Origin: Xanthocytophaga agilis
GTDB taxonomy: Bacteria > Bacteroidota > Bacteroidia > Cytophagales > 172606-1
Reading direction: 5' to 3'
Assembly: GCF_030068605.1 (NCBI RefSeq)
Contig: NZ_JASJOU010000023.1
Location: 43,446-107,445, forward strand
Length of the DNA: 64,000 nt
In this document: piece after piece, positions 44,009-53,005 of the stretch
Layout: every line of letters starts with the position of its first letter
Numbering within the stretch: position 1 is the stretch's first letter
The notes under the pieces: model-generated
What the model saw: only the letters and a program-made list of their open reading frames with translations
Told to the model about the DNA's origin: nothing
Database searches by the model: none
Translations under genes and position numbers: made by a program

Positions 44009-45844
44009 ATGGAAATCTATCAGCAACGAAAAGAAAACTATGCATCAGAAGCTCGTCAATGGCACAAAAAATTCAATCAGGTTTCATGGTTACGAGTAGT
44101 TATATTTTTAGCAGGAGTGGGTCTGACCTGGTTTGTGTATCAGCTTAGTGAGAGTGGTCTGATCGCTACAGGTGTTGCCCTGTTTTCGATTGTTGCCTTT
44201 TTTACAACACTGAAATGGCATAATCGCATTGAATACCAACGCAATCATTTTCGTTATCTAAGTCAGATTAACAATGAAGAATGGCTTCGGTTGGAAGGAA
44301 AATACATGCCAGAGAATACAGGTTCCCAATTTAACAATCCTCATCATCCCTATTCAGGGGATCTGGACATTTTCGGCCCTCATTCGTTATTTGTCTTACT
44401 CAACAGAACTCAAACTACAGTTGGAAATGAGCTACTAGCCAAATGGATACAGGCAGCAGGCACTGAAGCGGAAATCAGACAACGACAGGAAGCGGTAGCT
44501 GAACTCGGTAAAAATCTGGAATGGCAGCAAAACTTTCAGGCCAGAGGTCGGCACCATACCGATGGCCCATCGTCGGCAGCTATTATCCGGGAATGGTTAC
44601 AAACACCAGCCTCTTTACATAAAAGAACGGGTCTGATCGTTGTGTCCTATCTGATGCCTACCATTATGGTTTTGGCGATCATACTTGCAGCACTAACAGA
44701 TGTAAGTTACCATTTTCCCTTTGTATTAGGACTCATTAATATTGGTATTGTAGGACTTGTTAATAAACAGATTCAGCATCTGACAGATCAGGCATACGAA
44801 ACCAGCAAGCCCTTGCAGTTATATGCAGACTTACTAAAAGACATCGAGAGACATCCATTTCAATCATCACGAATGGTGTACCTCAAAAATGAATTGATCA
44901 GTGAAGGTCACTCCTCTTCTGAAAAAATTGAACAACTGGCAGGAATTTCAGCTAATCTTTTGTCAGCCCATAATCCTTTCTTCGGGCTTTTCGCCAATGG
45001 ACTTGTACTATGGAATATCTTTTGGGCGATCCGGCTGGAAAGATGGAAAGCCAATACTCATACCGATTTATCCCGTTGGCTCAATGCCTTGGCAGAAACC
45101 GAAGCATTGAACAGTCTGGCTGGATTCTATCATGCCAATTCAGACTATGTATTTCCTGTACTTGTCAAAAAAGGCGAAGAACCCGGCTTTTGTTTGATCA
45201 GTAAATCACTGGGGCACCCTCTGCTACTGGCCAGAAAACGGGTAATCAATGATTTTCAGTTGATAGGAAAAGGCAAAACCATTATTGTTACAGGCTCTAA
45301 TATGTCTGGCAAGAGTACATTTTTACGTACAGTAGGTATCAATGCAGTATTGGCTATGACAGGTGCCCCTATATGTGCTTCTGAAATGAAACTATCCTTA
45401 TTTCAGGTATTTACGTCTATGCGTACACAAGATAACCTGGAAGAAAGTGTATCCTCTTTTTATGCAGAGTTACAGCGATTGAAACAACTGATTGACTATC
45501 TGCCTCAAGGGAACCCGATCTTTTATCTGCTGGATGAAATCCTCAAAGGCACCAACTCTCAGGACCGACATGAAGGTGCCAAGGCATTGATCCGGCAACT
45601 CCATCGTTACAATGCATCCGGCCTGATTTCTACCCACGACCTCACATTAAGTGAAATGGTAGATGAGTTGCCTGCTTCAGTAGAAAATTATAGTTTCAAC
45701 AGCGAAATTATCAATGATCAATTATACTTTGATTACAAACTTCAGACAGGTGTATGCAGAAGTTTCAATGCCAGTAAATTAATGCAGCAAATTGGTATTG
45801 AAATGTATACAAATGAACATCCGCCTCTGAATACACATGAATAA
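44009..45844 (+). CDS. Membrane-anchored MutS-related ATPase
   Basis: About 611 residues from the ATG at 44009. Two hydrophobic segments lie near the N-terminus (WLRVVIFLAGVGLTWFVYQL and GLIATGVALFSIVAFF) and two more about residue 210-255, giving a probable four-helix membrane protein. The C-terminal third is a MutS domain V ATPase: Walker A TGSNMSGKSTFLRT, then ASEMKLSLFQVFTSMR, Walker B FYLLDEILKGTNSQDR and STHDLTLSEM. The mismatch-recognition domain I and the Smr nuclease of MutS2 are absent. Such MutS-like membrane proteins are widespread in Bacteroidota with no known role. I start at the ATG giving MEIYQQRKENY; the ORF start at 43949 adds 20 unlikely residues. Confidence 0.82.
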   Translation: MEIYQQRKENYASEARQWHKKFNQVSWLRVVIFLAGVGLTWFVYQLSESGLIATGVALFSIVAFFTTLKWHNRIEYQRNHFRYLSQINNEEWLRLEGKYMPENTGSQFNNPHHPYSGDLDIFGPHSLFVLLNRTQTTVGNELLAKWIQAAGTEAEIRQRQEAVAELGKNLEWQQNFQARGRHHTDGPSSAAIIREWLQTPASLHKRTGLIVVSYLMPTIMVLAIILAALTDVSYHFPFVLGLINIGIVGLVNKQIQHLTDQAYETSKPLQLYADLLKDIERHPFQSSRMVYLKNELISEGHSSSEKIEQLAGISANLLSAHNPFFGLFANGLVLWNIFWAIRLERWKANTHTDLSRWLNALAETEALNSLAGFYHANSDYVFPVLVKKGEEPGFCLISKSLGHPLLLARKRVINDFQLIGKGKTIIVTGSNMSGKSTFLRTVGINAVLAMTGAPICASEMKLSLFQVFTSMRTQDNLEESVSSFYAELQRLKQLIDYLPQGNPIFYLLDEILKGTNSQDRHEGAKALIRQLHRYNASGLISTHDLTLSEMVDELPASVENYSFNSEIINDQLYFDYKLQTGVCRSFNASKLMQQIGIEMYTNEHPPLNTHE

Positions 45845-45888
45845 TATTTTTGTCAGGCATAGAAGTATTATTATATACCAAAAATGCC

Positions 45889-45925
45889 TTTGAAAGTGGG
45901 TATATCATATAAAGTTCTATTTTTG
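45889..45925 (+). promoter_or_regulatory. Putative promoter upstream of the DUF4293/gldG genes
   Basis: TTTG at 45889-45892 and TATTTTTG at 45918-45925 are 25 nt apart, longer than the usual 19-21, so this is only a moderate match. It lies 98 bp upstream of the DUF4293 gene. Confidence 0.35.
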
Positions 45926-46023
45926 CGTTCATTTTCACTAATGCCGATTCTTGATTGTGTATCAGAATGTTGTTTCAGGCATTAGTACATTCCTATTTTT
46001 AGTCACTAGAATACATTAAACGT

Positions 46024-46488
46024 ATGATCCAACGGGTTCAATCTATTTTTCTTCTTTTGATAACAGCTTGTATGATTATCACCATCTTTTTGCCTAACTG
46101 GCAGGAGGTGTCTGGTCAGGATGCTGTAACGACAACAGCACTAAAAATGGTGCATTTAAAAGCAGGAGCAGAAGTTAGCAGTCGCGGTATCTGGTACATA
46201 GCTGCGCTGGCAGCAATTGCTGCAGGTTTGGCGTTGTTCTCTCTATTCAGTTTTAAGAATCGGGTATTGCAGATGGGTCTGGGAGCTATCAATGCATTGA
46301 TAATGGCAGGAGTGTTAGGGTTAATGGTTTACTTCACACGTGAAGCTGAGACCATTATTCCAAATCATGAAGGTAGTTTCCAAACAGGTACTTATCTGCC
46401 AATGGCAGCCATGATTTGCAATATTATTGCCAATCGATTTATCCGTAAGGATGAGAAGCTGGTCAGATCTGCTGACAGAATGCGATAA
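46024..46488 (+). CDS. DUF4293 family membrane protein
   Basis: 154 residues with four hydrophobic segments: MIQRVQSIFLLLITACMIIT at the start, IWYIAALAAIAAGLALFSLF, GAINALIMAGVLGLMVYF and YLPMAAMICNIIANRFIRKDE. The start MIQRVQSI(F/Y)L and the end ANRFIRKDEKLVRSADRMR match the DUF4293 family of Bacteroidota. Function unknown. It is followed by a terminator-like hairpin and then gldG. Confidence 0.85.
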   Translation: MIQRVQSIFLLLITACMIITIFLPNWQEVSGQDAVTTTALKMVHLKAGAEVSSRGIWYIAALAAIAAGLALFSLFSFKNRVLQMGLGAINALIMAGVLGLMVYFTREAETIIPNHEGSFQTGTYLPMAAMICNIIANRFIRKDEKLVRSADRMR

Positions 46489-46493
46489 AATCA

Positions 46494-46534
46494 AAAAATC
46501 CAGGTTCTGCCAGAAATGCTAAATCTGGATTTTT
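46494..46534 (+). terminator. Rho-independent terminator between DUF4293 and gldG
   Basis: AAAAATCCAG / CTGGATTTTT: 10-bp stem with a 21-base loop and a terminal T-run. The long loop makes it a moderate candidate. Confidence 0.6.
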
Positions 46535-46572
46535 GCAATTGCTATTGACTGTATCTAACTGTTTCGTTATTC

Positions 46573-48249
46573 ATGAAGAAAAAACAACTTATTCGTTTTT
46601 TTATTGGAATTGGAGCTATCGTGCTTCTTAACTTTTTAGCCAATCAGTTCTTCTTTCGGATTGACTTAACAGAAGATCAGCGCTATACTATTGCACCTGC
46701 CACCGAACGTTTACTGGAAAAACTGGAAGAGCCAGTATTTATCACTGTTTATCTGGAAGGAAATGATATTCCCCCAGCATTTAAACGCTTACGTAGTACT
46801 GTAAAGGAAAAGCTGGAAGAATTCACAGCGTATGCAGGCAACAATATTCGGTTTCGGTTTGAAGATATTACGCAGGAAACAGATAAGAAAAAACTGAATG
46901 AACGTATCTACAACCTGATCAAGAAAGGCATTCAACCTACAAATTTGGTAGATAATGAAGGAGGAAGTACTGTAGAGCGGCTTATTATTCCAGGCGCTTT
47001 GGTAAGCTACGAAGGTAAAGAAGCCCCAGTTATGCTCTTAAAGGGCAATCAACGTACCAAAGGATTAAGTTCAGAACAGATTTTAAATCAATCCGTAGAG
47101 AATGTAGAATACGAACTTGCTTCTGCCATCCGCCAACTAACCAATAAAGAAAGAAAACGGATTGGTATCATTCAAGGCTATGGCAATCTGCGTCCAATAC
47201 AAATGGCAGATATGATTACTTCGCTTCAGAAGTTCTATGATGTATTTCTGGTTCCTATGCAAAAACAACCGGAGCTCAAAGGTTTGGATGCCATCATTGT
47301 AGCCAAGCCTGATTCAGCCTTTTCAGAAGAAGATAAGTATAAAATTGATCAGTTTATTGTAAATGGAGGAAAAGCACTATTCTTTGTAGATGCCCTTAAA
47401 TCAGATACTATATTGCGCGGAGAAAGCACACTACTTATTAAAAATGACTTAAATCTGGATGATTTATTTTTCAGATATGGTGTGCGCCTGAATGACAATG
47501 TGATTCAGGACCTGACGAGCAGCGGCGCTATACCTATGACTGTTGGCAATATGGGTTCGCAGCCACAGGTTAAGTTGATGCCCTGGCGCTTTTTTCCATT
47601 GGTAAATACATTTTCCAAACATCCTATTGTCCGAAACCTGGATGCCGTTTATCTGCATTATGCAGGTACCATTGACACTGTAAAAGCAGTAGGAATACAA
47701 AAAACACCTTTGATGTTCACCTCTCCTTACTCAAAGGTAAATGCAGTACCTGCTCAAATCGATTTTAATGAAGCACGACTCAACCCTGATCCCAGACAAT
47801 ATCGTGCAGGGCCACAGTCGGTAGCATATCTCCTTGAAGGCAAGTTTCATTCGTTATATGCCAACCGTATTACCCAAGTCGATCCTCGCTTTAAAACGTT
47901 CAAAGAATACGGTAATCCGTCAAAAATCATCATTTGTTCAGATGGAGATCTGCCAGCAAATGAAATAGATCCCAAAACAGGTAAACCCGCGGCATTAGGA
48001 TATGATCAGTTTATGAATACTACCTTTGCCAACAAAGACTTTATCTTACATGCAGTTGATTATCTTATCGATGAAAACGGAGTTATCGCTGCCAGAGCCA
48101 AAGAAGTAGTATTACGACCTTTAGATAAGCTGAAAGTACAGGAAGAAAGACTCCAGTGGCAACTTATTAACCTTGTATTACCTATTGTAGTTATTGTAAT
48201 ATTAGGGTTGATCAGAGCCTACTGGCGTAAAAGAAAATATGCAGTATGA
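46573..48249 (+). CDS. gldG: Gliding motility-associated protein GldG
   Basis: 558 residues. The N-terminus has one membrane helix (QLIRFFIGIGAIVLLNFLANQFF) leading to the GldG start FRIDLTEDQRYTIAPATERLLEKLEEPVFITVYLEG. A large periplasmic domain follows, with EGGSTVERLIIPGALVSYEGKEAPVMLLKG, and a second membrane helix (LVLPIVVIVILGLIRAYW) ends the protein. GldG works with GldF and GldA as an ABC-type complex needed for gliding in flavobacteria. A gldF gene, normally directly upstream, is not in this window. The downstream order to dnaN is kept. The ORF overlaps the next gene by 4 bp. Confidence 0.92.
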   Translation: MKKKQLIRFFIGIGAIVLLNFLANQFFFRIDLTEDQRYTIAPATERLLEKLEEPVFITVYLEGNDIPPAFKRLRSTVKEKLEEFTAYAGNNIRFRFEDITQETDKKKLNERIYNLIKKGIQPTNLVDNEGGSTVERLIIPGALVSYEGKEAPVMLLKGNQRTKGLSSEQILNQSVENVEYELASAIRQLTNKERKRIGIIQGYGNLRPIQMADMITSLQKFYDVFLVPMQKQPELKGLDAIIVAKPDSAFSEEDKYKIDQFIVNGGKALFFVDALKSDTILRGESTLLIKNDLNLDDLFFRYGVRLNDNVIQDLTSSGAIPMTVGNMGSQPQVKLMPWRFFPLVNTFSKHPIVRNLDAVYLHYAGTIDTVKAVGIQKTPLMFTSPYSKVNAVPAQIDFNEARLNPDPRQYRAGPQSVAYLLEGKFHSLYANRITQVDPRFKTFKEYGNPSKIIICSDGDLPANEIDPKTGKPAALGYDQFMNTTFANKDFILHAVDYLIDENGVIAARAKEVVLRPLDKLKVQEERLQWQLINLVLPIVVIVILGLIRAYWRKRKYAV

Positions 48250-48782
48250 GAAAAGGCTCTTCTGCATCTGTTGTTTTGTTAATAGTTTTACTATCTGGAT
48301 GCCTTGAGAAAACCAAATCAGATAGTACAACACTTAAAGGAATACTCGCTCCAAAATCTGTGACATGTGAATATCCTATCACTATCTCTAAGTTCTGGCA
48401 TGAGTTTCAGCAAGCACTGCTAAACCATGATAAATCCCAGATGACAACATTGACACGATTTCCTCTTGAGATGGTAAATAAGCATTATTCACAAGAGAAG
48501 TTCTTGTCTGACTTTGATAATTTATTTACAAACGATCTCATTGAGGATGTACTTACAGCAGAATATACAGATCTGGAATGTATTACAGAAAAAGATTTTA
48601 AAGAAAATACTTATAATACTATTCCTGTTCCTAATTATACTCCGATATTCAGATTTACGATGGGTTGGGATCTAATTATTAATAAAAAACCTAAGTGGAG
48701 AGCCTATAAGGTTCTTTATTTTATAGAAGGCACCCAAGGTTACCAGTTATGTTATTATCAAACTTCAATTGGCGAGATATAA
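48246..48782 (+). CDS. Lipoprotein of unknown function
   Basis: 178 residues. The start ATGA overlaps the gldG stop, so translation is coupled. The N-terminus MRKGSSASVVLLIVLLSGC has a lipobox (LLSGC). The rest (ISKFWHEFQQALLNHDKSQMTTLTRFPLEMVN...FRFTMGWDLIINKKPKWRAYKVLYFIEG) is soluble, with no family I recognise. Lipoprotein companions near gld genes are common, so a link to motility is possible but not shown. Confidence 0.7.
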   Translation: MRKGSSASVVLLIVLLSGCLEKTKSDSTTLKGILAPKSVTCEYPITISKFWHEFQQALLNHDKSQMTTLTRFPLEMVNKHYSQEKFLSDFDNLFTNDLIEDVLTAEYTDLECITEKDFKENTYNTIPVPNYTPIFRFTMGWDLIINKKPKWRAYKVLYFIEGTQGYQLCYYQTSIGEI

Positions 48783-49134
48783 GTTAACAGTAGAATAAGT
48801 ATCAGTAATTCTCAAAAAGAAGTTTGTAATCATACTAAGACAAAACAAAGTAGTATAAAGCATGAATGAACAATGATATTCTGGATTCCCGGAAATAATG
48901 TATTTATCTTTTTAGAATATTTGTCTTACAAATAGACTGTAATTGCAAAAAAAGAAGTAAACTACATCCAAATATTTTCCTATACTGAACATAGAAAATC
49001 ATTAATAAGGTATTTAGGCGTAGCAGAAAGACTACAGCTTACATTAGCTTCTTTGAAAAATATTTTCATAGGATTTCAAGCGCATTGTTGATTTTCTTAC
49101 ATTTGTCCAATAGATTCAAAAAATATATCCCAAT
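48783..49134. other. Intergenic region upstream of dnaN
   Basis: 352 bp, AT-rich, no gene. It contains the dnaN promoter box at 49098 and a small ATTTGT-CTT-ACAAAT hairpin near 48919. I looked for a DnaA-box cluster here and did not find one. Confidence 0.45.
49098..49105 (+). promoter_or_regulatory. Putative -7 element of dnaN
   Basis: TACATTTG matches TAnnTTTG and lies 30 bp before the dnaN ATG. TTG triplets lie near 49085-49090, closer than the expected -33 distance. Confidence 0.45.
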
Positions 49135-50259
49135 ATGAAGTTTATCGTTTCTTCTTCGGCTTTGCTCAAGCAGTTGTCTGCTATTAGTGGGGTTATTGCC
49201 AGCAACCCGATTGTACCAATTCTCGAAAACTTTCTCTTTCAAATCAATAATACTCAACTGACTATTACTGCTTCTGATCTGCAAACAACCATGATTGCAG
49301 ATATGGATATTGATTCGGGAGATGTGGGAAGTATTGCGGTTCCTGCTAAAATATTATTAGATACACTGAAAGGTCTTCCAGAACAACCTATCGTGTTTGA
49401 GATAGATGCCAACACATATGGTATTGAAATTCTTTCCGATAATGGACGTTATAAATTGTCAGGTGAAAATGCGGCTGATTTCCCGCGTGTTCCTGTAGTG
49501 CAAAAAGCTTATTCGGTAGATTTTCCTTCAGATATACTGGAACGGGCTATTGGCAATACCATTTTTGCTACAAGCACAGATGAGTTACGTCCTGCCATGA
49601 CTGGAGTCTTTTTTGAGCTGAATGGTGACAGTGTGACGTTTGTAGCTACTGATGGACATCGTCTTATCCGTTATCGTCGTACAGACATCGGCTCTGGAGA
49701 CGAAAACACACTGATCGTTCCAAGAAAAGCATTGAATCTGTTAAAATCATCTTTGCCAACAGAAAAAACAGTTGTCAGAGCAGAATTTAATCAATCTAAT
49801 GCATTTTTCACATTTGACAATATTCGCATGATCTGTCGTCTGATTGACGAGAGATTCCCTGACTATATCAATGCAATCCCTAAAAACAATCCTAACCATT
49901 TGGGAATAAGCCGTCTTGAATTGCTGGCTTCTCTGCGTCGTATTGCTATCTACGCCAATAGAGCAACAAACCAAGTGCGTCTTCGGATTACACCTAAGGA
50001 AGTAAAAATTTCTGCAGAGGATCTGGATTTCTCTAATGAGGCAGTAGAAAAGCTTCCTTGTGAATACAACGGAGAAGAAATGGAAATTGGTTTCAATGCC
50101 CGTTTCCTCATAGAGATGTTAAGCAACCTTACAGCTAAAGATGTTGTAATTGAACTATCAGCTCCTAATCGTGCCGGATTGATTCTTCCTAAAGAAAAAG
50201 ATGATAATGAGGATGTACTGATGCTGGTAATGCCTGTTATGTTAAATAACTATGCATAA
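49135..50259 (+). CDS. dnaN: DNA polymerase III subunit beta (sliding clamp)
   Basis: 374 residues, the family length. The start MKFIVSSSALLKQLSAISGVI and the blocks ILENFLFQI, LTITASDLQTTM, VTFVATDGHRLI, RFPDYINAIPKNN and the C-terminal LVMPVMLNNYA (the MPV/M-x-L end) are typical. Three related clamp domains of about 120 residues are seen. It tethers the replicative polymerase to DNA. The window contains no dnaA, so this is not the dnaA-dnaN arrangement; the gldG-dnaN neighbourhood is the Bacteroidota one. Confidence 0.97.
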   Translation: MKFIVSSSALLKQLSAISGVIASNPIVPILENFLFQINNTQLTITASDLQTTMIADMDIDSGDVGSIAVPAKILLDTLKGLPEQPIVFEIDANTYGIEILSDNGRYKLSGENAADFPRVPVVQKAYSVDFPSDILERAIGNTIFATSTDELRPAMTGVFFELNGDSVTFVATDGHRLIRYRRTDIGSGDENTLIVPRKALNLLKSSLPTEKTVVRAEFNQSNAFFTFDNIRMICRLIDERFPDYINAIPKNNPNHLGISRLELLASLRRIAIYANRATNQVRLRITPKEVKISAEDLDFSNEAVEKLPCEYNGEEMEIGFNARFLIEMLSNLTAKDVVIELSAPNRAGLILPKEKDDNEDVLMLVMPVMLNNYA

Positions 50260-50284
50260 TCCAAATCTCTAGGCCTTATAAGAT

Positions 50285-50316
50285 AGTAGCGCATCTGATT
50301 ACTCAGGTGCGCTACT
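50285..50316. terminator. Rho-independent terminator between dnaN and sixA
   Basis: AGTAGCGCA / TGCGCTACT stem, with a further inner CTGA/TCAG pairing, between convergent genes. It overlaps the last codons of sixA (stop at 50299-50301). Confidence 0.75.
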
Positions 50317-50808
50317 GTTGTTTTTAGGGGATTCAAAAAAGATCATCTTCCCCTGATGAAAATTGACATCTGTCCAGTTAGCTGCTTTTGAGAACTGAAT
50401 ACCCACAACTCCACTGGTCGGAATATCCGTAAACTCATAATCACATAACAGTGTAGCCAACTCTGTTAAACCTGGATTATGGCCAAAAAGAATTACAGAG
50501 GAAGCGGTTACAGAAAGTCCCTGGATTACCTGTAACAAAGTTTCTGGCTCTGCATGATACAGCCGATCCATTTTTATTATATTTTCTTTGCCTACCTTTA
50601 ACTCTGTTGCAACTCGCTTAGCCGTGCTCCAGGCTCGTTTTGCAGAGCTACTGATCCATAGATCTGGTTTCACATTCATATAGAGCAGCAACTGTCCCAT
50701 AAAGGGTACATCCTGCTTACCTCTTTTGTTAAGAGGTCTGTCAAAATCACTCAGCTGGGCATCTTTCCAGCTTGATTTTCCATGCCTGAAAAGGTAGATT
50801 GTTTTCAT
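50299..50808 (-). CDS. sixA: SixA-type histidine phosphatase
   Basis: 169 residues. The catalytic RHG is at residues 8-10 (IYLFRHGKSSWKD), followed by FDRPLNKRGKQDVPFMG, a serine-rich alpha helix (SSAKRAWSTAKRVATEL) and the second catalytic His in VILFGHNPGLTELA. SixA proteins remove phosphate from phosphohistidine on signalling proteins. The partner is not visible nearby. Confidence 0.87.
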   Translation of the reverse strand: MKTIYLFRHGKSSWKDAQLSDFDRPLNKRGKQDVPFMGQLLLYMNVKPDLWISSSAKRAWSTAKRVATELKVGKENIIKMDRLYHAEPETLLQVIQGLSVTASSVILFGHNPGLTELATLLCDYEFTDIPTSGVVGIQFSKAANWTDVNFHQGKMIFFESPKNNSSAPE

Positions 50809-50895
50809 ATGCCAAAGATGATACTTTATCTTGATCTTATTGTGAAATATTATGCTGAAAAGCCCGAAAATGACCTTTCTTTTTGAGTGAAATTA

Positions 50896-50927
50896 TTGCC
50901 TGGAATTAAATTAAATTTTTATATTTG
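50896..50927 (+). promoter_or_regulatory. Bacteroidota-type promoter of the cold shock gene
   Basis: TTG at 50896-50898, 21-nt spacer, TATATTTG at 50920-50927. It gives a leader of about 26 nt before the ATG at 50961. Confidence 0.65.
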
Positions 50928-50960
50928 GAAAATGTTCCATTATATTTTCTTTTCATTTTC

Positions 50961-51155
50961 ATGCAAACAGGCACAGTAAAATTCTTTAATGCAACCAAAG
51001 GATATGGTTTTATTAAAGATGATGATTCCAATCAGGAAATTTTTGTTCATATTACCGGTCTGCTAGACCAAGGCATTAAAGAAAACGACCGTGTATCCTT
51101 TGATACAATGGACGGAAGAAAAGGCAAAAACGCAGTCAACGTAAAAAAGATATAA
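50961..51155 (+). CDS. Cold shock protein, CspA family
   Basis: 64 residues from the ATG at 50961 (MQTGTVKFFNATKGYGFIKD). The RNP-like motifs KGYGFIK and IFVHITGL are clear; the protein is a single OB-fold RNA/DNA chaperone. An ORF start at 50925 would lie inside the promoter, so it is rejected. A terminator follows at 51281. Confidence 0.92.
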   Translation: MQTGTVKFFNATKGYGFIKDDDSNQEIFVHITGLLDQGIKENDRVSFDTMDGRKGKNAVNVKKI

Positions 51156-51280
51156 ATAGTTTTCGGTTACCGATCTCCGTTCTAATCCCCTACTGAACGC
51201 CCAAGGCTATACCTGACTATCAGTAACTCCCGATTTAAACTATAATGCTGTTGTTTTGATTGCTCAAAAAGTATTAAATA

Positions 51281-51309
51281 AAAAAGCCCTGCGATATGCC
51301 GGGCTTTTT
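51281..51309 (+). terminator. Rho-independent terminator downstream of the cold shock gene
   Basis: AAAAAGCCC / GGGCTTTTT: perfect 9-bp stem with an 11-base loop, T-run on the plus strand. Confidence 0.85.
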
Positions 51310-51405
51310 TTATAGGGCTCTCCCGTCCTGAAATAAGTTGACCCATCAGAGAACAAATGAATAGCTAGAAAGGTTATTTCTGAAACAACCAATCAAACCA
51401 CAATA

Positions 51406-52014
51406 ATGATAAATACAATTATTTTTGATTTAGGAGGAGTCCTTATAGACTGGAATCCCCGCTACCTATTTCGAAAAATCTTTACCTCTGCTGATGAAAT
51501 GGAACATTTCCTTACACATATCTGCACCCCTGACTGGAACGAAGAACAAGATGCAGGTCGCCTGTTGCAAGAAGCAACAGATGAGCTTGTAGAAAAACAT
51601 CCGGAATATGCAGAACAAATACGTGCATTTTACGGGCGCTGGGAAGAAATGCTGGGTGGCACATTTGATGAGACAGTGCAAACGCTTAAAAAGCTAAAAG
51701 AATCTGGCCAGTACAAATTGTATGCGTTGACCAACTGGTCTGCTGAAACATTTCCTATTGCCTTGAGCAGATATGAATTTTTATCCTGGTTTGATGGTAT
51801 TGTTATGTCTGGAGAAGAAAAAAGTCGTAAACCATTTCCCGAATTTTATACTATCCTTCTTACACGTTATCAGATCGCCCCTAACGATTCATTGTTTATT
51901 GACGACAATTTACGCAATGTAAAAGCTGCCAGAGCTTTGGGAATAGCCACTATCCATCTGGAATCACCCAAACAAATTGAAACAGCCCTGCAGGAATATA
52001 ACGTCCATATATAA
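51406..52014 (+). CDS. HAD family hydrolase (subfamily IA)
   Basis: 202 residues. The nucleophile motif IIFDLGGVLIDWNP (Asp8) opens the protein, with ALTNWSAETF as the Ser/Thr motif, GEEKSRKPFPEFY for the conserved Lys, and LFIDDNLRNVKAARALG with the acidic pair. The small helical cap (about 15-90) fits the YihX/epoxide hydrolase-like HAD group, often small-molecule phosphatases. Substrate unknown. It ends 3 bp before a perfect 30-bp inverted repeat. Confidence 0.87.
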   Translation: MINTIIFDLGGVLIDWNPRYLFRKIFTSADEMEHFLTHICTPDWNEEQDAGRLLQEATDELVEKHPEYAEQIRAFYGRWEEMLGGTFDETVQTLKKLKESGQYKLYALTNWSAETFPIALSRYEFLSWFDGIVMSGEEKSRKPFPEFYTILLTRYQIAPNDSLFIDDNLRNVKAARALGIATIHLESPKQIETALQEYNVHI

Positions 52015-52414
52015 ACATTCAGGTTCATAGTAAGTACAACAGGTCTGGCAAAGTATTTGTCAGACCTGTTGTACTTACTATGAACCTGAAACCTATTAAC
52101 CAGACTGGCTTCTATTATGAGCACCTTACGTAGCGAGATAAAGCCATAAACTGAAAAAACTTACATATGTAAGGTAGACTCTACAGTACCAACCAAATCA
52201 TTGATTAACAACAAGTTCTTTCTCTTGTAGCTTTTTTTTAGTAAATTTCATGAAAAAAATATCTGTTTTTTTGCGTTTTCAGCGTTTACAATACATTAGA
52301 AAACCGAATTAAAGAAAAAGGAGTAAGACGATTTTTCAGATTTTTTTATGAAATCATACATGCGGGGACAGCGCATATGAAATAGTTAGAGTTACCACTT
52401 AAAGCCAGACAACC
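52015..52414. other. Gene-free region with a long inverted repeat
   Basis: 400 bp without a gene. The first 76 bp are dominated by the perfect inverted repeat at 52018-52090; the remainder is AT-rich with T-tracts near 52226-52260 and no recognisable promoter. Confidence 0.5.
52018..52090. repeat. Perfect 30-bp inverted repeat
   Basis: Left arm 52018-52047 and right arm 52061-52090 are exact reverse complements; the loop is 13 bases (GCAAAGTATTTGT). It starts 3 bp after the HAD hydrolase stop. The stem is far longer than an intrinsic terminator and lacks a T-run on either strand. It could be an RNase III substrate, a MITE-like element or a recent palindromic duplication. Confidence 0.8.
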
Positions 52415-52933
52415 ATGGGTATTGAAAATGATTATCGGATATTGGGAATTTCACCCGGCGCAGACCAGGCAGAGATCAAACGGGCTTACAGGAAAAAGGC
52501 AAAAGCTATCCACCCGGATGTAAACCCATCAGATAATGCGGATGTTGCTTTTGTGGAAATAAATGATGCGTATGAGCGACTGGTAAATGAGGAAAAGCAG
52601 ATAATTCCAGAATACTCATTTCTTATGGATTTGCTACGACCAGAAACACATCAGGAGAAAGCTTTACGATATGCAAAGATGTGGCAGGAGGAATTTCGCA
52701 GGAATAATGAATCATTTAAAAGATCATGGGCCTATCTGCCTATAAAAATAGTAGCTTATTTTCTGTGGATGCTTGGAATTGCACTAGCCCTTACCTTCGT
52801 ATTCGGCCCCCCGGCAGTTTCGCTTTTCCATGATGTAGTTACAGGCCTTTATATGGCTCCTATCATGTTTATAGGTGTTGCCTTTCTATTTGGCTCCTAT
52901 CAGTTTAAGAAACAAATGAATCGTTATCTGTAA
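52415..52933 (+). CDS. J-domain protein with C-terminal membrane helices
   Basis: 172 residues. The J domain (about 4-65: YRILGISPGADQAEIKRAYR and HPD at 33-35) is complete. It is followed by a helical linker and two hydrophobic segments (AYFLWMLGIALALTFVFG and GLYMAPIMFIGVAFLFGSY), so it is probably anchored in the inner membrane with the J domain in the cytoplasm. It lacks the Gly/Phe and zinc-finger parts of DnaJ, so it likely recruits DnaK for one task. Confidence 0.85.
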   Translation: MGIENDYRILGISPGADQAEIKRAYRKKAKAIHPDVNPSDNADVAFVEINDAYERLVNEEKQIIPEYSFLMDLLRPETHQEKALRYAKMWQEEFRRNNESFKRSWAYLPIKIVAYFLWMLGIALALTFVFGPPAVSLFHDVVTGLYMAPIMFIGVAFLFGSYQFKKQMNRYL

Positions 52934-52946
52934 CAGACCTGAAAAT

Positions 52947-52980
52947 AAAAAAGCATCCTCTCAATTCTGGATGCTTTTTT
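52947..52980. terminator. Rho-independent terminator
   Basis: AAAAAAGCATCC / GGATGCTTTTTT: 12-bp stem with a ten-base loop between the convergent J-domain and DUF3276 genes. Confidence 0.85.
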
Positions 52981-53005
52981 ATTGCTTGTTGAAAACGAGA
53001 GCAGA

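Noticed and set aside
48783..49134. Replication origin near dnaN
   Set aside because: dnaN alone does not mark oriC here. There is no dnaA gene and no cluster of TTATCCACA boxes; the single such word I saw lies inside the DUF58 gene.
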